A DNA stretch of 64,000 bases from Providencia alcalifaciens (GCF_915403165.1 NZ_OU659204.1:3162001-3226000), one strand, 5' to 3'. Shown: positions 47,962 through 59,124, counted from the stretch's first letter. Made by a program: numbers and translations. The notes: generated by a model from the letters alone, not told the origin.

Positions 47962-48444
47962 TTAATGATATCCTACAGTTAGTGTTGCAGCAGTAGAAAA
48001 CTCACCTCCAACAGGTCTTATCCCATTAGCCAGTGCCAGTTCTGCGGTTAAAGAAGGTAAAGATTGGATATTATCAATCTCATATTGAGAACCGATATCC
48101 ATTGGCTTGTTATCAATATACAGTTTGATATTCAAACCCGGTGTATCCGCGACTTTCAGGCTGTTTGAGGTTTCCCCTTTAACGCCTTCAAAAGCAATAT
48201 ACAGCTCATCAAATCGCGAATCACAATTTAAACTATAAGGAATTGCCTCTGTGTATTTACCTGACTCAATTTGCCCAATAACGATGTCATCGCCAAAATC
48301 CACATAGATATCTTCGTTATCATTCAACACACACCCGCCAGATAAAACATTCACTCTGACCGTCACAAACTTCCCATCCGCAAATGCAGTCACAGATAAA
48401 AAAAACAGTAAACTAAGACAAAATAGGTTCTTAAATTTAAACAT
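47962..48444 (-). CDS. Minor fimbrial subunit (first)
   Basis: A 160-residue exported pilin-like protein, signal peptide about 1-22. Cys pair in SGGCVLND and LNCDS, a VDFGDDIVIGQI segment shared with the next gene, and the terminal GGEFSTAATLTVGYH. It follows the chaperone gene by about 35 bases. Likely MrpE/F-like; I do not assign a symbol. Confidence 0.78.
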   Translation of the reverse strand: MFKFKNLFCLSLLFFLSVTAFADGKFVTVRVNVLSGGCVLNDNEDIYVDFGDDIVIGQIESGKYTEAIPYSLNCDSRFDELYIAFEGVKGETSNSLKVADTPGLNIKLYIDNKPMDIGSQYEIDNIQSLPSLTAELALANGIRPVGGEFSTAATLTVGYH

Positions 48445-48478
48445 TCGATTTATCCATTTCTCTCATTTGCTTATGGGA

Positions 48479-49213
48479 TTAATTAGCCGCTTGTGCGTGG
48501 CACTCTGTTGCAGAACAGACAAACGGAACATCAACCTGACCACCGTAATCATTGATGTAATTAATGACTGGTGATGAACCTAATTGTTCAGCTGTAATTG
48601 GCAGTTTTTGTTCAGCAAATGGGGCAACGTCTACAGCAACAAAACTTTTTGCTTTCTCTGCATTAGCACTTTTTCTAATGTTGTTTAATACCACGTAGTA
48701 AGCCGTTGGGTTTTTGGCATAAATGGCTCCATCTTTTTTGACTAGCACTAATTTATTCTGCCACGGTGCATTTTTCATTTGAGTGGAATCAACCGCTAAA
48801 GACGCTGGACGATAGAACAACTTCACGCGTGTTTGTAATGCAATTTGCAGTACGTTAGATTTTTTACTTGTAGGTGGAATTTCTCTTAAATTAAAGAAAA
48901 ACAGACTTTCTCTATCTTGAGGCAATTTCACTACGTCTGGTAAAGCTTCAATACGCAATTGGCTTGTTTGCCCCGCATTAATTCTTTGGATTGGTGGCAA
49001 AATTGTAAAATAAGAGGTTAATTTTTCGCCTTTCGCATCTTGAAACCAACCTTGTGCCAAATAAGGCAGTTGGTTATTTTTATTACTTATCGTTAATGAG
49101 ACAGAATTGCTATCGCCATTATAAATAATACGTGTTCTGTCCATTGAAATTGCAGAATAAGCATTCGCAGTCACGAAGCAGCCAAGTAATAATACGGATA
49201 ATTTTTTCATCAT
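48479..49213 (-). CDS. Periplasmic fimbrial chaperone (PapD-like)
   Basis: About 244 residues with a signal peptide and two Ig-like domains. The N-terminal domain has ISMDRTRIIYNGDSNSVSLTISN and the conserved subunit-holding Arg near the start, and the PPIQRINAGQTSQLRI, FFFNLREIPP signature of pilus chaperones. It escorts each subunit to the usher. Two or three ATGs lie at the start; the one at 49213 has the best spacing from AAGAAGG, 49219 is possible. Confidence 0.9.
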   Translation of the reverse strand: MMKKLSVLLLGCFVTANAYSAISMDRTRIIYNGDSNSVSLTISNKNNQLPYLAQGWFQDAKGEKLTSYFTILPPIQRINAGQTSQLRIEALPDVVKLPQDRESLFFFNLREIPPTSKKSNVLQIALQTRVKLFYRPASLAVDSTQMKNAPWQNKLVLVKKDGAIYAKNPTAYYVVLNNIRKSANAEKAKSFVAVDVAPFAEQKLPITAEQLGSSPVINYINDYGGQVDVPFVCSATECHAQAAN

Positions 49214-49245
49214 AAACATTAGCCTTCTTTTAAGATTATTATTAA

Positions 49246-51738
49246 TTAATTACATGGTAAGAATAGTTTGTCATAAATATCGTGCTCTTCGATATTTTGT
49301 GGGAATGTAATCGTACATTCAGAACCTTGCCATGATACTTTCATTGTCTCACCCGGCTTTATTCCACCGATGTAAGCTTCACCTTGGTCACCCACAATAC
49401 CTGTTGTCTTGCCGGCATTATTTTTAATATCCGCAGCAAATGGAGGGTAACTTCCATCTTGTAATCTCAACGTCACCATCATTTTGATCCCAGAAATAAC
49501 ATCAAAACTACGATAACCTATTGCACCTTCAGTGAGAGTGGTTTGTGTTACAGAATCCGCAACCTCAACGTTCTTAGGTAATTTATTAATATCAACAACG
49601 ACGTCTGTCTTATAGTAGCTATTAATATCAGGTACAACGACTTTTCCAAAACCACTTGAACGTAAATATGTGCCGTTATATTTTACAGGAACATCTTTAA
49701 CGCCATTCGTATCAACAAAAACTCGCGTTCCACCCGTTGATGTGACTGGGTGCATTCCTATTCCATACCCCGTCAATGTCATGCCACCTTGAACATTCGC
49801 AGATAATGACATTGAGTTATTACTTATATAGTTATAGCTGGTATTAAAGTCATTCATATTGCCTTTGTGGCTATAATAGCTACTAAATATCCCGCTATGT
49901 CGATTATTACCGACAGAAAGTGAAAGGTTATCTTTATTTTCAAGACGCTCATTCATTGTCACTTTATTCGTATTATCATTCTTACCATTATACGTTGAAT
50001 AATTGACATAAGTTCCTGATGCTAATGGAACTGAAAGGCTGACATAAATTCCGTTATCTTGATAACCCTGCATTTTGCTATTAAACATGTTGATAGACAG
50101 ACCGATATTATGAAACTTGCTGGTATCAAAATATTTCGAAAAGGTCATGTTATAGCGATAACTATTTGGGCGATTCCAATAGGTTTGGTGCGTGTAATTT
50201 AAATTTATGGATGAACGCCAATCAGTAAAGTTTTTACTTAGTGATGCAGAATAAGAGCCTTTATTGTGTCCTGCATACATAATATCTTTTTGGTCATTAT
50301 AAGTGAGGAAGTCACTCATCGTCATAAATTCACGATCCATAAAACGGTAAGCGGATAATTGAATTTGACTATTACTTCCTTCGAAACTTTTATAATAATC
50401 GACTTTAAATGCTTTGCCTTTTAAGGTCGGTCCATCTGTCAGTGCTGCGATGGAATGATTAAATGAGAACGAGATTGCACCAAATCGAAACAAATCACGC
50501 CCAACACCGGCAGCAAAAGAGTTAAATCGACTACTATTTAGCGCGCCACCAAAAACTGACCAACCATTGCTAGCACCCCATGAAACCTCGCTTTGTGCGA
50601 ATGCATCTCCCATAACATGGCGATCCATATCCGTTGGTCTACCTGCACTCACTTTATAACGCACAGAGCCTGGACGAGATAAAAAAGGAATATTTCCAGC
50701 TTCTACTTCAAATTCCGAAACTCGCCCGTCGCTCTCTTCAACTCTGACTTGTAACGTCCCTGAAATACCGCTATTTAAATTTTGAATTCTAAATGGGCCC
50801 GCAGGAACTAAGCTTTCATAAATAACGCGTCCATCTTGGCTAATTTTGACTACTGCGTTTGTTTCTGCAAAACCCGTCACCTCTGGCGCATATGAACGTA
50901 AGCTCGGTGGTAACATATTGTCGTCAGAACGTAATGAAATCCCAATAAATTTGAAGCTATCAAATAAATCTGTTTGCAGAAAATCTTCACCAAGGGTTAA
51001 TTTCGATTTTAAGCTGCGAATAGCTCGATAAGCATAAATATTCGTCCATTTAATATCGTGGGTATCATCAACTCGACTATTTTGTGCATGGTTATATGAA
51101 CCTTGCCAAAAACCCCGTAAACGCCAGCTATCAAAGTTAGCGCCGACTGCCCCTAATCCTGAAAGGAAAAAAGTATTGTTCGATTTGTTATCACCCAAAC
51201 TACGGTTATATTGTGAGGTCAGATTATAATCAAAAATAATACCTTTAATGCCATCTTCCCAACGAGATGCTGATTCCCAATCGTTGGCGGAATATTCCTG
51301 ATAGCTTTTCGGAATATTAATAATTAATGTTCCGGTCGATAAATTAGGTGTTACTGACATTCCTTCTAGGCTAGCAATATCCAAACACTCTAAGTCATCA
51401 ATAGTATTCCACTGTAATACACTTTCAGCTTCAGAATTTAAGTCAAATTTCTCGACAATTTCATCCGTTAAACACGCTTGTGATTTTTCTTCATAACTCA
51501 CAACGGTTATTTTCTGCTCAGGTATATACGCGTTATTTATACTTAGTTTAAAGGGATAAATGCCAGGAACAATATAAAGATCTTGTGAAAAAACTGCCAA
51601 ATTAATATTTTCTCTATCTTCTGCGTTCAATATATTAATATTGAAATCCACTGCCTCTTCAGAGAGAGCAATTAATGGATTCAGCAGCAATAAAGATATC
51701 GTGATGAGTTTTTTCATGAATTTATTTTTTATTAACAT
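49246..51738 (-). CDS. Outer membrane fimbrial usher
   Basis: The 830-residue usher forms the outer membrane pore and assembles the pilus. It has a signal peptide, an N-terminal chaperone-binding domain (with conserved Cys near residue 88), the 24-strand barrel with plug (PPSLRSYAPEVTGFAETNAVVKI and ESDGRVSEF near 280-340) and C-terminal domains ending DIYDKLFLPCN. It follows the major pilin, separated by a long hairpin. The start is uncertain: Met1 (51738) or Met8 (51717) both lack a clear ribosome site. Confidence 0.92.
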   Translation of the reverse strand: MLIKNKFMKKLITISLLLLNPLIALSEEAVDFNINILNAEDRENINLAVFSQDLYIVPGIYPFKLSINNAYIPEQKITVVSYEEKSQACLTDEIVEKFDLNSEAESVLQWNTIDDLECLDIASLEGMSVTPNLSTGTLIINIPKSYQEYSANDWESASRWEDGIKGIIFDYNLTSQYNRSLGDNKSNNTFFLSGLGAVGANFDSWRLRGFWQGSYNHAQNSRVDDTHDIKWTNIYAYRAIRSLKSKLTLGEDFLQTDLFDSFKFIGISLRSDDNMLPPSLRSYAPEVTGFAETNAVVKISQDGRVIYESLVPAGPFRIQNLNSGISGTLQVRVEESDGRVSEFEVEAGNIPFLSRPGSVRYKVSAGRPTDMDRHVMGDAFAQSEVSWGASNGWSVFGGALNSSRFNSFAAGVGRDLFRFGAISFSFNHSIAALTDGPTLKGKAFKVDYYKSFEGSNSQIQLSAYRFMDREFMTMSDFLTYNDQKDIMYAGHNKGSYSASLSKNFTDWRSSINLNYTHQTYWNRPNSYRYNMTFSKYFDTSKFHNIGLSINMFNSKMQGYQDNGIYVSLSVPLASGTYVNYSTYNGKNDNTNKVTMNERLENKDNLSLSVGNNRHSGIFSSYYSHKGNMNDFNTSYNYISNNSMSLSANVQGGMTLTGYGIGMHPVTSTGGTRVFVDTNGVKDVPVKYNGTYLRSSGFGKVVVPDINSYYKTDVVVDINKLPKNVEVADSVTQTTLTEGAIGYRSFDVISGIKMMVTLRLQDGSYPPFAADIKNNAGKTTGIVGDQGEAYIGGIKPGETMKVSWQGSECTITFPQNIEEHDIYDKLFLPCN

Positions 51739-51812
51739 TTAAAAACACAGAACACATAATTTTATTATTAACTTTTTTCATTACGATGTCCTTAAATTTT
51801 AATAAAATTTCT

Positions 51813-51848
51813 AAGCTGAAGTAATGATTGGTCTCATTACTTCAGCTT
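51813..51848 (-). repeat. Intercistronic hairpin between major pilin and usher
   Basis: AAGCTGAAGTAATG (51813-51826) and CATTACTTCAGCTT (51835-51848) form a 14-bp perfect stem with an 8-base loop. On the minus strand the following AGAAATTTTATT is a poor T-tract, so partial termination or 3'-end protection of the pilin message is likely, as seen between papA and its downstream genes. Confidence 0.7.
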
Positions 51849-51872
51849 ACCGTTAATAACTAATGCATTAAA

Positions 51873-52439
51873 TTAGTTATACGACAATACGAAATCAGTT
51901 ACCGCTTGGAATTCACCTGAAACGATATCAACTGGTGCTTCTGGTTTACCTTGGCTACCTAAACCTTTCACGTATGCAGCAAATTGCAGGGTGTTAGTTG
52001 TGCCTTGCAGTTTGTGCTCAGATTTAGTGACTTCATTTAATACGATTGGGTCATTATTGCTATCTACGATCTGGATACCCGCGCCTGCAGCAGTACCTGT
52101 AATAGCTAATAGTGATTTAGGGTCATTTGTAGCGGCCGCACCTGAAAATGTAATATTCACGGAATCACCTGTTTCTACAGTACAGTCAATTAATTTAATA
52201 TCGAACATAACTGGTGAAGATTGACCGTCTGAACTACCACCATTTTTTAATACCACATCAGCGATTTGACCTAAATCTACAGTTTGGTCAATAGAAGATG
52301 GGTCAATAGAACAAGGTGCAGTGATGATGCTACCAGTGAAAGTGACTTTACCATTACCGTGGTTAACCGGCGCTGCGTTTGCACCAAAACCAATTAATGT
52401 TGTTGCTGCGATAGCCATAAGAGTTTTATTTAATTTCAT
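51873..52439 (-). CDS. Major fimbrial subunit (MrpA-like)
   Basis: A 188-residue exported pilin with signal peptide (cut after ANA, about 22) and the family pattern HGNGKVTFTGSIITAPCSID, second Cys in LIDCTVETG, and terminal AVTDFVLSYN for donor-strand exchange. It is similar in outline to Proteus MrpA. I start at the ATG at 52439, with GAGG about nine bases upstream; a TTG five codons earlier overlaps that site. First gene of the operon. Confidence 0.9.
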   Translation of the reverse strand: MKLNKTLMAIAATTLIGFGANAAPVNHGNGKVTFTGSIITAPCSIDPSSIDQTVDLGQIADVVLKNGGSSDGQSSPVMFDIKLIDCTVETGDSVNITFSGAAATNDPKSLLAITGTAAGAGIQIVDSNNDPIVLNEVTKSEHKLQGTTNTLQFAAYVKGLGSQGKPEAPVDIVSGEFQAVTDFVLSYN

Positions 52440-53189
52440 TGGGTAAATCCTCAATTAAGTCATAATTTAAAGAAAAAAGATAAAAAGAAGCCGTGTAATT
52501 AATTATTAATTACAATAGAAGCTTAAATTTCAGATACGAGATATAGATAAATATACTTAGCTAAAATCAAGGTATATTTATGAATATGGTAGTTAAATCT
52601 TTTGCCTTCTGAGCTTTGGTTCACACAAATACTATAATTACACTTAAAAGCTGTAAAGTCGCCATCACCTATCGAAAACAAGAAGTTCAATAGGCAGTTA
52701 TTTTTTGACACATTTAATCATATTAAGATTATTTTGTTATGATAAAAATCAATGAGTTATGGATAATGTGTCATTGATTCATACTTAACAACATTTATTT
52801 CACATATATCGGACATTACTTTTTTGCAATTAGTTACATCTTTGAAGTGTATTATTATCAGCAATTATCCAATTACCACAATTTAGCGTAATAGTTTTTT
52901 GAATTTTCAATCCAATTTTATATGAATCAAAAAGAAAATTATTAATTCCAACTTATCTCTAACTGCTATTTTTCTAATAAATAAGAAATTAGTCTCATTT
53001 ATTACATCTAATGAGAATTATTCAATGTGATTAAAATACATTCTGGTCTAATCAGTGTTTAATTAAGATACTATTTTATACTCAACTATAATTACTATAG
53101 TGATTATCTCTGAGATGAATTGGATGCTATATAAGAATAGATAGATAGGAAATTAGAATGGCAAATACTCTTCAAGTAAAAAGAAACAC
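52440..53189. other. Long AT-rich fimbrial control region
   Basis: About 750 bases with no convincing gene. It holds a 21-base perfect palindrome (52494-52514) and two overlapping inverted repeats with 9-base arms: TGACACATT/AATGTGTCA (52706-52773) and AATCAATGA/TCATTGATT (52747-52779). I found no pair of long repeats that would mark a phase-variable switch and no recombinase gene. A 21-codon open frame on the plus strand (53158-53223) is doubtful. Confidence 0.5.
52494..52514. promoter_or_regulatory. 21-bp palindrome in the pilin leader/promoter
   Basis: TGTAATTAAT-T-ATTAATTACA is perfectly symmetric, 55 bases before the pilin ATG. It could be an operator for a fimbrial regulator or a hairpin in the leader. 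Confidence 0.5.
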
Positions 53190-53218
53190 AAAGGCTCAAA
53201 TGCATTCATTGAGCCTTT
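53190..53218 (-). terminator. Terminator of the YiaA-like gene
   Basis: AAAGGCTCAA pairs with TTGAGCCTTT around a 9-base loop. On the minus strand it is followed by GTGTTTCTTTTT, a broken T-tract. Confidence 0.7.
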
Positions 53219-53231
53219 ACTAAAACAGTGA

Positions 53232-53720
53232 TTAACCCTTCATGCTAGGTTCACTATCTTCATTAACGACTGGTTGTTTCACTTCAAATTTCTTAGGCAG
53301 CTCAGCTGGCTTAATAGTTTGTAGATCGCGAATATTCTTTTGCACCGCGATAGAACCAAATATGCATAAAAAGAAAGCAATTCCGTAGAAACCTTTTTCA
53401 CTTGGTAATAGTTCCGCGTTGTACAGCCCCACTACCATTAATGCGATGGATGCAAAAAATGCCACCATACAAGCAATGTAATACGCTTGGGTAGTTGGGA
53501 TATTATCCATTTTATCTCGCACTGTTTTCTGGACTGAAATTGAAGAAAACAGCCCCAGTAATAAGATTGCAAAATAATACCCTTTTTCATTTAACTGCAT
53601 CTCAGAGCGCCATAGCCCAATAAGATACACGGCAACCCCACCAATCACCGCAATCCAAGAAATCAGATGAAATGCATTGAAGCCCGAAAATTCATTATCT
53701 AGTGAAACATTATCCTTCAT
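53232..53720 (-). CDS. yiaA: YiaA/YiaB-family inner membrane protein
   Basis: A 162-residue membrane protein with two copies of a YiaAB unit. Each unit has two helices separated by a short NEKGYY or SEKGFY loop and ends in a VQK(T/N)(V/I)RD segment (about residues 10-75 and 78-137), giving four helices. Function is unknown. I start at 53720, where AAGG is eight bases upstream; the frame is open twelve codons further. Stands alone, between the fimbrial region and an RBBP9-like gene on the other strand. Confidence 0.82.
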   Translation of the reverse strand: MKDNVSLDNEFSGFNAFHLISWIAVIGGVAVYLIGLWRSEMQLNEKGYYFAILLLGLFSSISVQKTVRDKMDNIPTTQAYYIACMVAFFASIALMVVGLYNAELLPSEKGFYGIAFFLCIFGSIAVQKNIRDLQTIKPAELPKKFEVKQPVVNEDSEPSMKG

Positions 53721-54043
53721 ATGAGTAACCTTTCCATAAGTGAAATTGGAACTCATCCTACCTTAGATAATTTGACTTTAATAGTCATTACAAGGTGACA
53801 ATCATAGTGTGTAGTTAAAATAGGATTAACTGCAATACATTGATTTTATTTTTAATTATTCATTCTAAGCTCATAACCAACACATTAAATGCGTTAAAAA
53901 CAAAACCCATCAGAAGCTATTTCGTATTATTCCGAATGGCTCATTTAAATAACATTTTGATTTAACGCTAACCAATAAATTGCTAGCTAACTTTAGTTAA
54001 CACCGATTAAGATTAAATTTTCCCAGACAACCTGAGAAGCAAG
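53721..54043. other. Gene-free divergent region
   Basis: About 320 AT-rich bases between the YiaA-like gene and the hydrolase, holding the promoters of both. No tRNA, sRNA or clear operator recognised. Confidence 0.4.
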
Positions 54044-54592
54044 ATGACCACCACTTTTATTATTGTTCCCGGCTATACCAATTCCGGCTCTCAACATTGG
54101 CAATCCTATATAGAAAGAAAATACCATAATACTGTGCGCGTCATTCAGGATGACTGGAATGCCCCTAACCATAAATGGATAGAGCGCCTAAACGAGGTGG
54201 TTCAAAATACAGAGGGTGAATTGGTACTGATTGGACACAGTTGCGGAGCCGTTTGTGTGGCGCAATGGGCGAGCCAATTTCCCAACCATCAAGTAAAGGC
54301 GATGATCCTAGCCACCCCTGCGGATGTTGATTCCCCTTCTGCCCTACTCGATATTCAACAGCAGCGACCGCTACCCAGTAAAAAGCTTCCAAGCCCTTCT
54401 TTGCTTATTTATACCGATAATGATCCACACCTTGGCACTGAAAAAGCCCATCAGCTTGCCGAAATATGGGGCAGCCAACTTATGTTGGTTAAAGGCGGTG
54501 AGCATTTAAATACTGATGCAGGATATGGCGAATGGCATGAAGGCGAGCGGCTGATTGAAGAGTTTGTGGGGAGAGAGTTTATTGGGCGGTAG
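54044..54592 (+). CDS. RBBP9/YdeN-family serine hydrolase
   Basis: A 182-residue alpha/beta hydrolase. The nucleophile is Ser66 in GHSCG, the acid is likely Asp in LLIYTDNDPHLG and the His lies in KGGEHLN near residue 150. The small size and the N-terminal FIIVPGYTNSGSQHWQSY fit the RBBP9/YdeN group, whose natural substrates are poorly known. The stop is followed by a strong hairpin. Confidence 0.88.
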   Translation: MTTTFIIVPGYTNSGSQHWQSYIERKYHNTVRVIQDDWNAPNHKWIERLNEVVQNTEGELVLIGHSCGAVCVAQWASQFPNHQVKAMILATPADVDSPSALLDIQQQRPLPSKKLPSPSLLIYTDNDPHLGTEKAHQLAEIWGSQLMLVKGGEHLNTDAGYGEWHEGERLIEEFVGREFIGR

Positions 54593-54616
54593 TTTGTATC
54601 CAGTGCTCCAGACACA

Positions 54617-54646
54617 AAAAAGCCACTTCTTTCGAAGTGGCTTTTT
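54617..54646. terminator. Bidirectional terminator between hydrolase and tRNA-Ile
   Basis: AAAAAGCCACTTC-TTTC-GAAGTGGCTTTTT, a 13-bp perfect stem with A/T flanks, serving the hydrolase on plus and the tRNA on minus. Confidence 0.88.
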
Positions 54647-54669
54647 GCGCTGATTTAACAGCTGAAATT

Positions 54670-54746
54670 TGGTGGCCCCTACTGGACTTGAACCAGTGAC
54701 CAAGCGATTATGAGTCGCCTGCTCTAACCAACTGAGCTAAGGGGCC
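54670..54746 (-). tRNA. ileX: tRNA-Ile2 (anticodon CAU)
   Basis: A 77-base cloverleaf with encoded CCA. The acceptor stem is GGCCCCT/AGGGGCC, the D-arm contains AGCTCAGTTGGTTAGAGC, the anticodon arm is GGCGA-CTCATAA-TCGCT and the T-arm is CTGGTTCAAGTCCAG. Anticodon CAU with this body is the isoleucine AUA-decoding species, whose C34 is changed to lysidine by TilS. The identity rests on near identity with E. coli ileX, which lies in the same neighbourhood near rpoD. Confidence 0.92.
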
Positions 54747-54757
54747 AAAGTGGTGCG

Positions 54758-54786
54758 ATTATACGTGCTGTTTTGGTGAAGGTCTA
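54758..54786 (-). promoter_or_regulatory. Promoter of the tRNA-Ile gene
   Basis: On the minus strand TAGACC (54781-54786) and a perfect TATAAT (54758-54763) are 17 bases apart, with a GC-containing discriminator after it and the tRNA 12 bases beyond. Confidence 0.65.
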
Positions 54787-55100
54787 GTATTTCAATACTA
54801 TATGGTGAATTTGTATCCAAGCCATAGCGTTACCCTATAATTCAATAGCATGACATCACCGAAAGACATCATTCCTATCTTAATTATCGGATTTTAATCT
54901 AGGATTCCATTCTTTATTAGAACACCATTCATGAAAAAACCTGCGTTAACAACTACCCTATAGTAAATAATCGGGCGTAAAGATTGAGTTTCCCCGTTCT
55001 AATTTATTAAGCATTCTTTGTTCAATTGATTGATATAAAACAATAATTTTATACTTCATATAGAACATGATGATATTAGACAAACAGTTATAGGACGATA
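54787..55100. other. Gene-free spacer before the oxidoreductase gene
   Basis: About 310 AT-rich bases with no gene. The end carries TTTATACTT, a possible -10, and the AGGA ribosome site at 55092-55095 of the following gene. Confidence 0.4.
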
Positions 55101-56174
55101 ATGATGAAAAAAGTACGTGCAGTTCAATATGGTTGTGGAAAGATGGGCAAATTTCTCATCCGTTACCTACAAGAACACGGTGCTGAAGTTGTGGCGGCTT
55201 TTGATATCAACCCTGCCGTGATTGGCAAAGACATTGGTGAAATCGCAGGCACGGCAACAACTGGCGTAAAAATCCAGCCACTGAATGAAGCTGATAAAGC
55301 CCTAGAAACCTTAAAACCCGACGTGGGAATTATTGCGACCCTCAGCACCATGGCTGACTTAGAAGATGCATTCTCCCTCTTCGCTCGCCATGGCGTTAAT
55401 GCTATTTCAACGGGTGAAGAAGCTCTCTATCCATGGAACTCATCCCCTGAAATTACTGAAAAACTCGATGCTTTAGCTAAAGCGAATAATTGCACTTTAG
55501 CTGGTAGTGGCTACCCAGATATGTTCTGGGGCGTGCTTATCGATACCTTGGCGGGCTCCATGCACAAACTTGTCAAAATCAAAGGTTCTAGCTGCTACAA
55601 CGTGGAAGATTACGGTATTGCACTGGCGAAAGGCCACGGTGCAGGCTTAACCGTTGACGAATTCAATCAGCAAATTGGTAACTATAACGACCTGCCATAC
55701 GCAGTTATCGCTGAGAAAATTGAGAGCGGTGAATATGCGCCACCGTACATGTGGACGCAAAATGGATGGTTATGTAGCCGCTTAGGTCTGGCCATTACCA
55801 GCCAAACTCAGCGCTGCGTACCCCAAATTGCCAAAGAAGATATCTATTCAGATACCTTAAAAATGACAGTGAAAAAAGGCGATGTTTTAGGGTTATCTGC
55901 TGTGGTGATCACTGAAACAGCAGAAGGCGTCACTTTAGAAACGGAATGTATTGGCAAAATATTAACGGCGGATGAGTGTGACAAAAACAGTTGGCAGCTA
56001 ATTGGTGAGCCAGATACGGCAATTGAAGTGAATAACCCTGCAACCGTGGAATTAACCTGCGCAAACTTGGTTAACCGTATCCCTGCGCTGATCAACAGCC
56101 CTGCTGGCTACACCACCACGGAAAAAATGCCAAATAACGTGTATATGACCAAACCGATGCACGAATATTTATAA
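55101..56174 (+). CDS. NAD(P)-dependent amine dehydrogenase-like oxidoreductase (DapDH/Ord type)
   Basis: A 357-residue cytosolic enzyme. The N-terminal Rossmann domain (VQYGCGKMGKFLIRYL, about 9-24, then VAAFDINP) resembles dihydrodipicolinate reductase and 2,4-diaminopentanoate dehydrogenase (Ord). The middle domain has ISTGEEALYP and GSGYPDMFWGVL, also seen in that group. Ord belongs to clostridial ornithine fermentation, but no ornithine aminomutase genes are near, so the substrate here is open. Start at 55101 or 55104 (MMKK). It is a single-gene unit. Confidence 0.75.
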   Translation: MMKKVRAVQYGCGKMGKFLIRYLQEHGAEVVAAFDINPAVIGKDIGEIAGTATTGVKIQPLNEADKALETLKPDVGIIATLSTMADLEDAFSLFARHGVNAISTGEEALYPWNSSPEITEKLDALAKANNCTLAGSGYPDMFWGVLIDTLAGSMHKLVKIKGSSCYNVEDYGIALAKGHGAGLTVDEFNQQIGNYNDLPYAVIAEKIESGEYAPPYMWTQNGWLCSRLGLAITSQTQRCVPQIAKEDIYSDTLKMTVKKGDVLGLSAVVITETAEGVTLETECIGKILTADECDKNSWQLIGEPDTAIEVNNPATVELTCANLVNRIPALINSPAGYTTTEKMPNNVYMTKPMHEYL

Positions 56175-56202
56175 TTGGCTGATTTAACTATATATTAATC
56201 AT

Positions 56203-56232
56203 ATAGCCCACATCCTGTGGGCTATTTTTTTG
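56203..56232 (+). terminator. Terminator after the oxidoreductase gene
   Basis: ATAGCCCACA-TCC-TGTGGGCTAT followed by seven T residues. It may also serve the converging acetyltransferase. Confidence 0.88.
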
Positions 56233-56234
56233 AC

Positions 56235-56831
56235 TTAGCGAGGCTTTGTCATCTGCCATTCTAAATGGCGACGCACTGCCGGCCACTCATTATTTAAGAT
56301 GCTATAAACGCAGGTATCTCGTAGCTCACCCGTACGAGTTAGCATATGGTTACGTAAAATCCCATCGAGTTTTGCCCCTAAACGCTCAATCGCTTTACGA
56401 CTTTGATGATTTAAAAAGTGCGTTCTTAGCTCCACGGCAACACAGTCTAATTCTTCAAATGCATGTTTTAACAACAGGTACTTAGCTTCCGTATTGATCG
56501 GTGTGCGCTGGGCTTCAGCTCCATACCATGTTGCTCCAATTTCAACACGGCGAACCCCTTGATCGATCCGCATATACGAAGTCATGCCAACGGCTTTGCC
56601 TGTACGTTTATCAATAATCGCGAATGGCACCATCTCTTTTTGGGTAAAACGCGCAAGGCGCATGTCGATATCTTTCGCGACATTTTCTGGTTCAGGTACC
56701 GAGGTATACCACAAGTGATGCAGCTTATCTCGTTCAATAATCTCAGCATAAACAGCATTATGGTGATGAGTCAGTGGCTCTAATCGAACATGGTTGCCTT
56801 CTAAGGTGACAGCTTGGCAAATCTCTTTCAT
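56235..56831 (-). CDS. GNAT-family N-acetyltransferase (RimJ/RimL type)
   Basis: A 198-residue acetyltransferase. It begins MKEICQAVTLEGNHVRLEPL and has the acetyl-CoA region around RVEIGATWYGAEAQRTPINTEAKYLLL (about 96-122) and the C-terminal NHQSRKAIERLGAKLDGILR. This pattern fits the RimJ/RimL-like group that acts on protein N-termini or small amines; the target is unknown. I start at 56831 with AGGAAA eight bases upstream; the frame is open to a TTG at 56879 that lacks a site. Confidence 0.85.
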   Translation of the reverse strand: MKEICQAVTLEGNHVRLEPLTHHHNAVYAEIIERDKLHHLWYTSVPEPENVAKDIDMRLARFTQKEMVPFAIIDKRTGKAVGMTSYMRIDQGVRRVEIGATWYGAEAQRTPINTEAKYLLLKHAFEELDCVAVELRTHFLNHQSRKAIERLGAKLDGILRNHMLTRTGELRDTCVYSILNNEWPAVRRHLEWQMTKPR

Positions 56832-57070
56832 CGGCGTATTTCCTGAATAACTCGGTTGTGTGAAGTGAAAACCCATCAAATTATGATGCGAATAACCATT
56901 CTTCTTTGTTGTAATCTTTTTTTATGACAGAAAAATAAAACAAAAGAAATAGTCCTGTAAGTTTAATTATTCCTCGTAAAACATATGATAAAAATCACAA
57001 TTTTTTAACATTATTCTTAATTCAATTGTCCATTAGGCTACAGTTAACTCATCTGACCTGTTATTAATAG

Positions 57071-59110
<2,040 letters not shown>

Positions 59111-59124
59111 CCCTATTTCACACA

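Noticed and set aside
52523..52711. 62-codon minus-strand frame in the fimbrial control region
   Set aside because: It starts at GTG without a ribosome site in AT-rich DNA and resembles no known protein.
52440..53230. Invertible fimbrial switch as in MR/P or type 1 fimbriae
   Set aside because: No pair of long inverted repeats and no tyrosine recombinase gene is present in the window.
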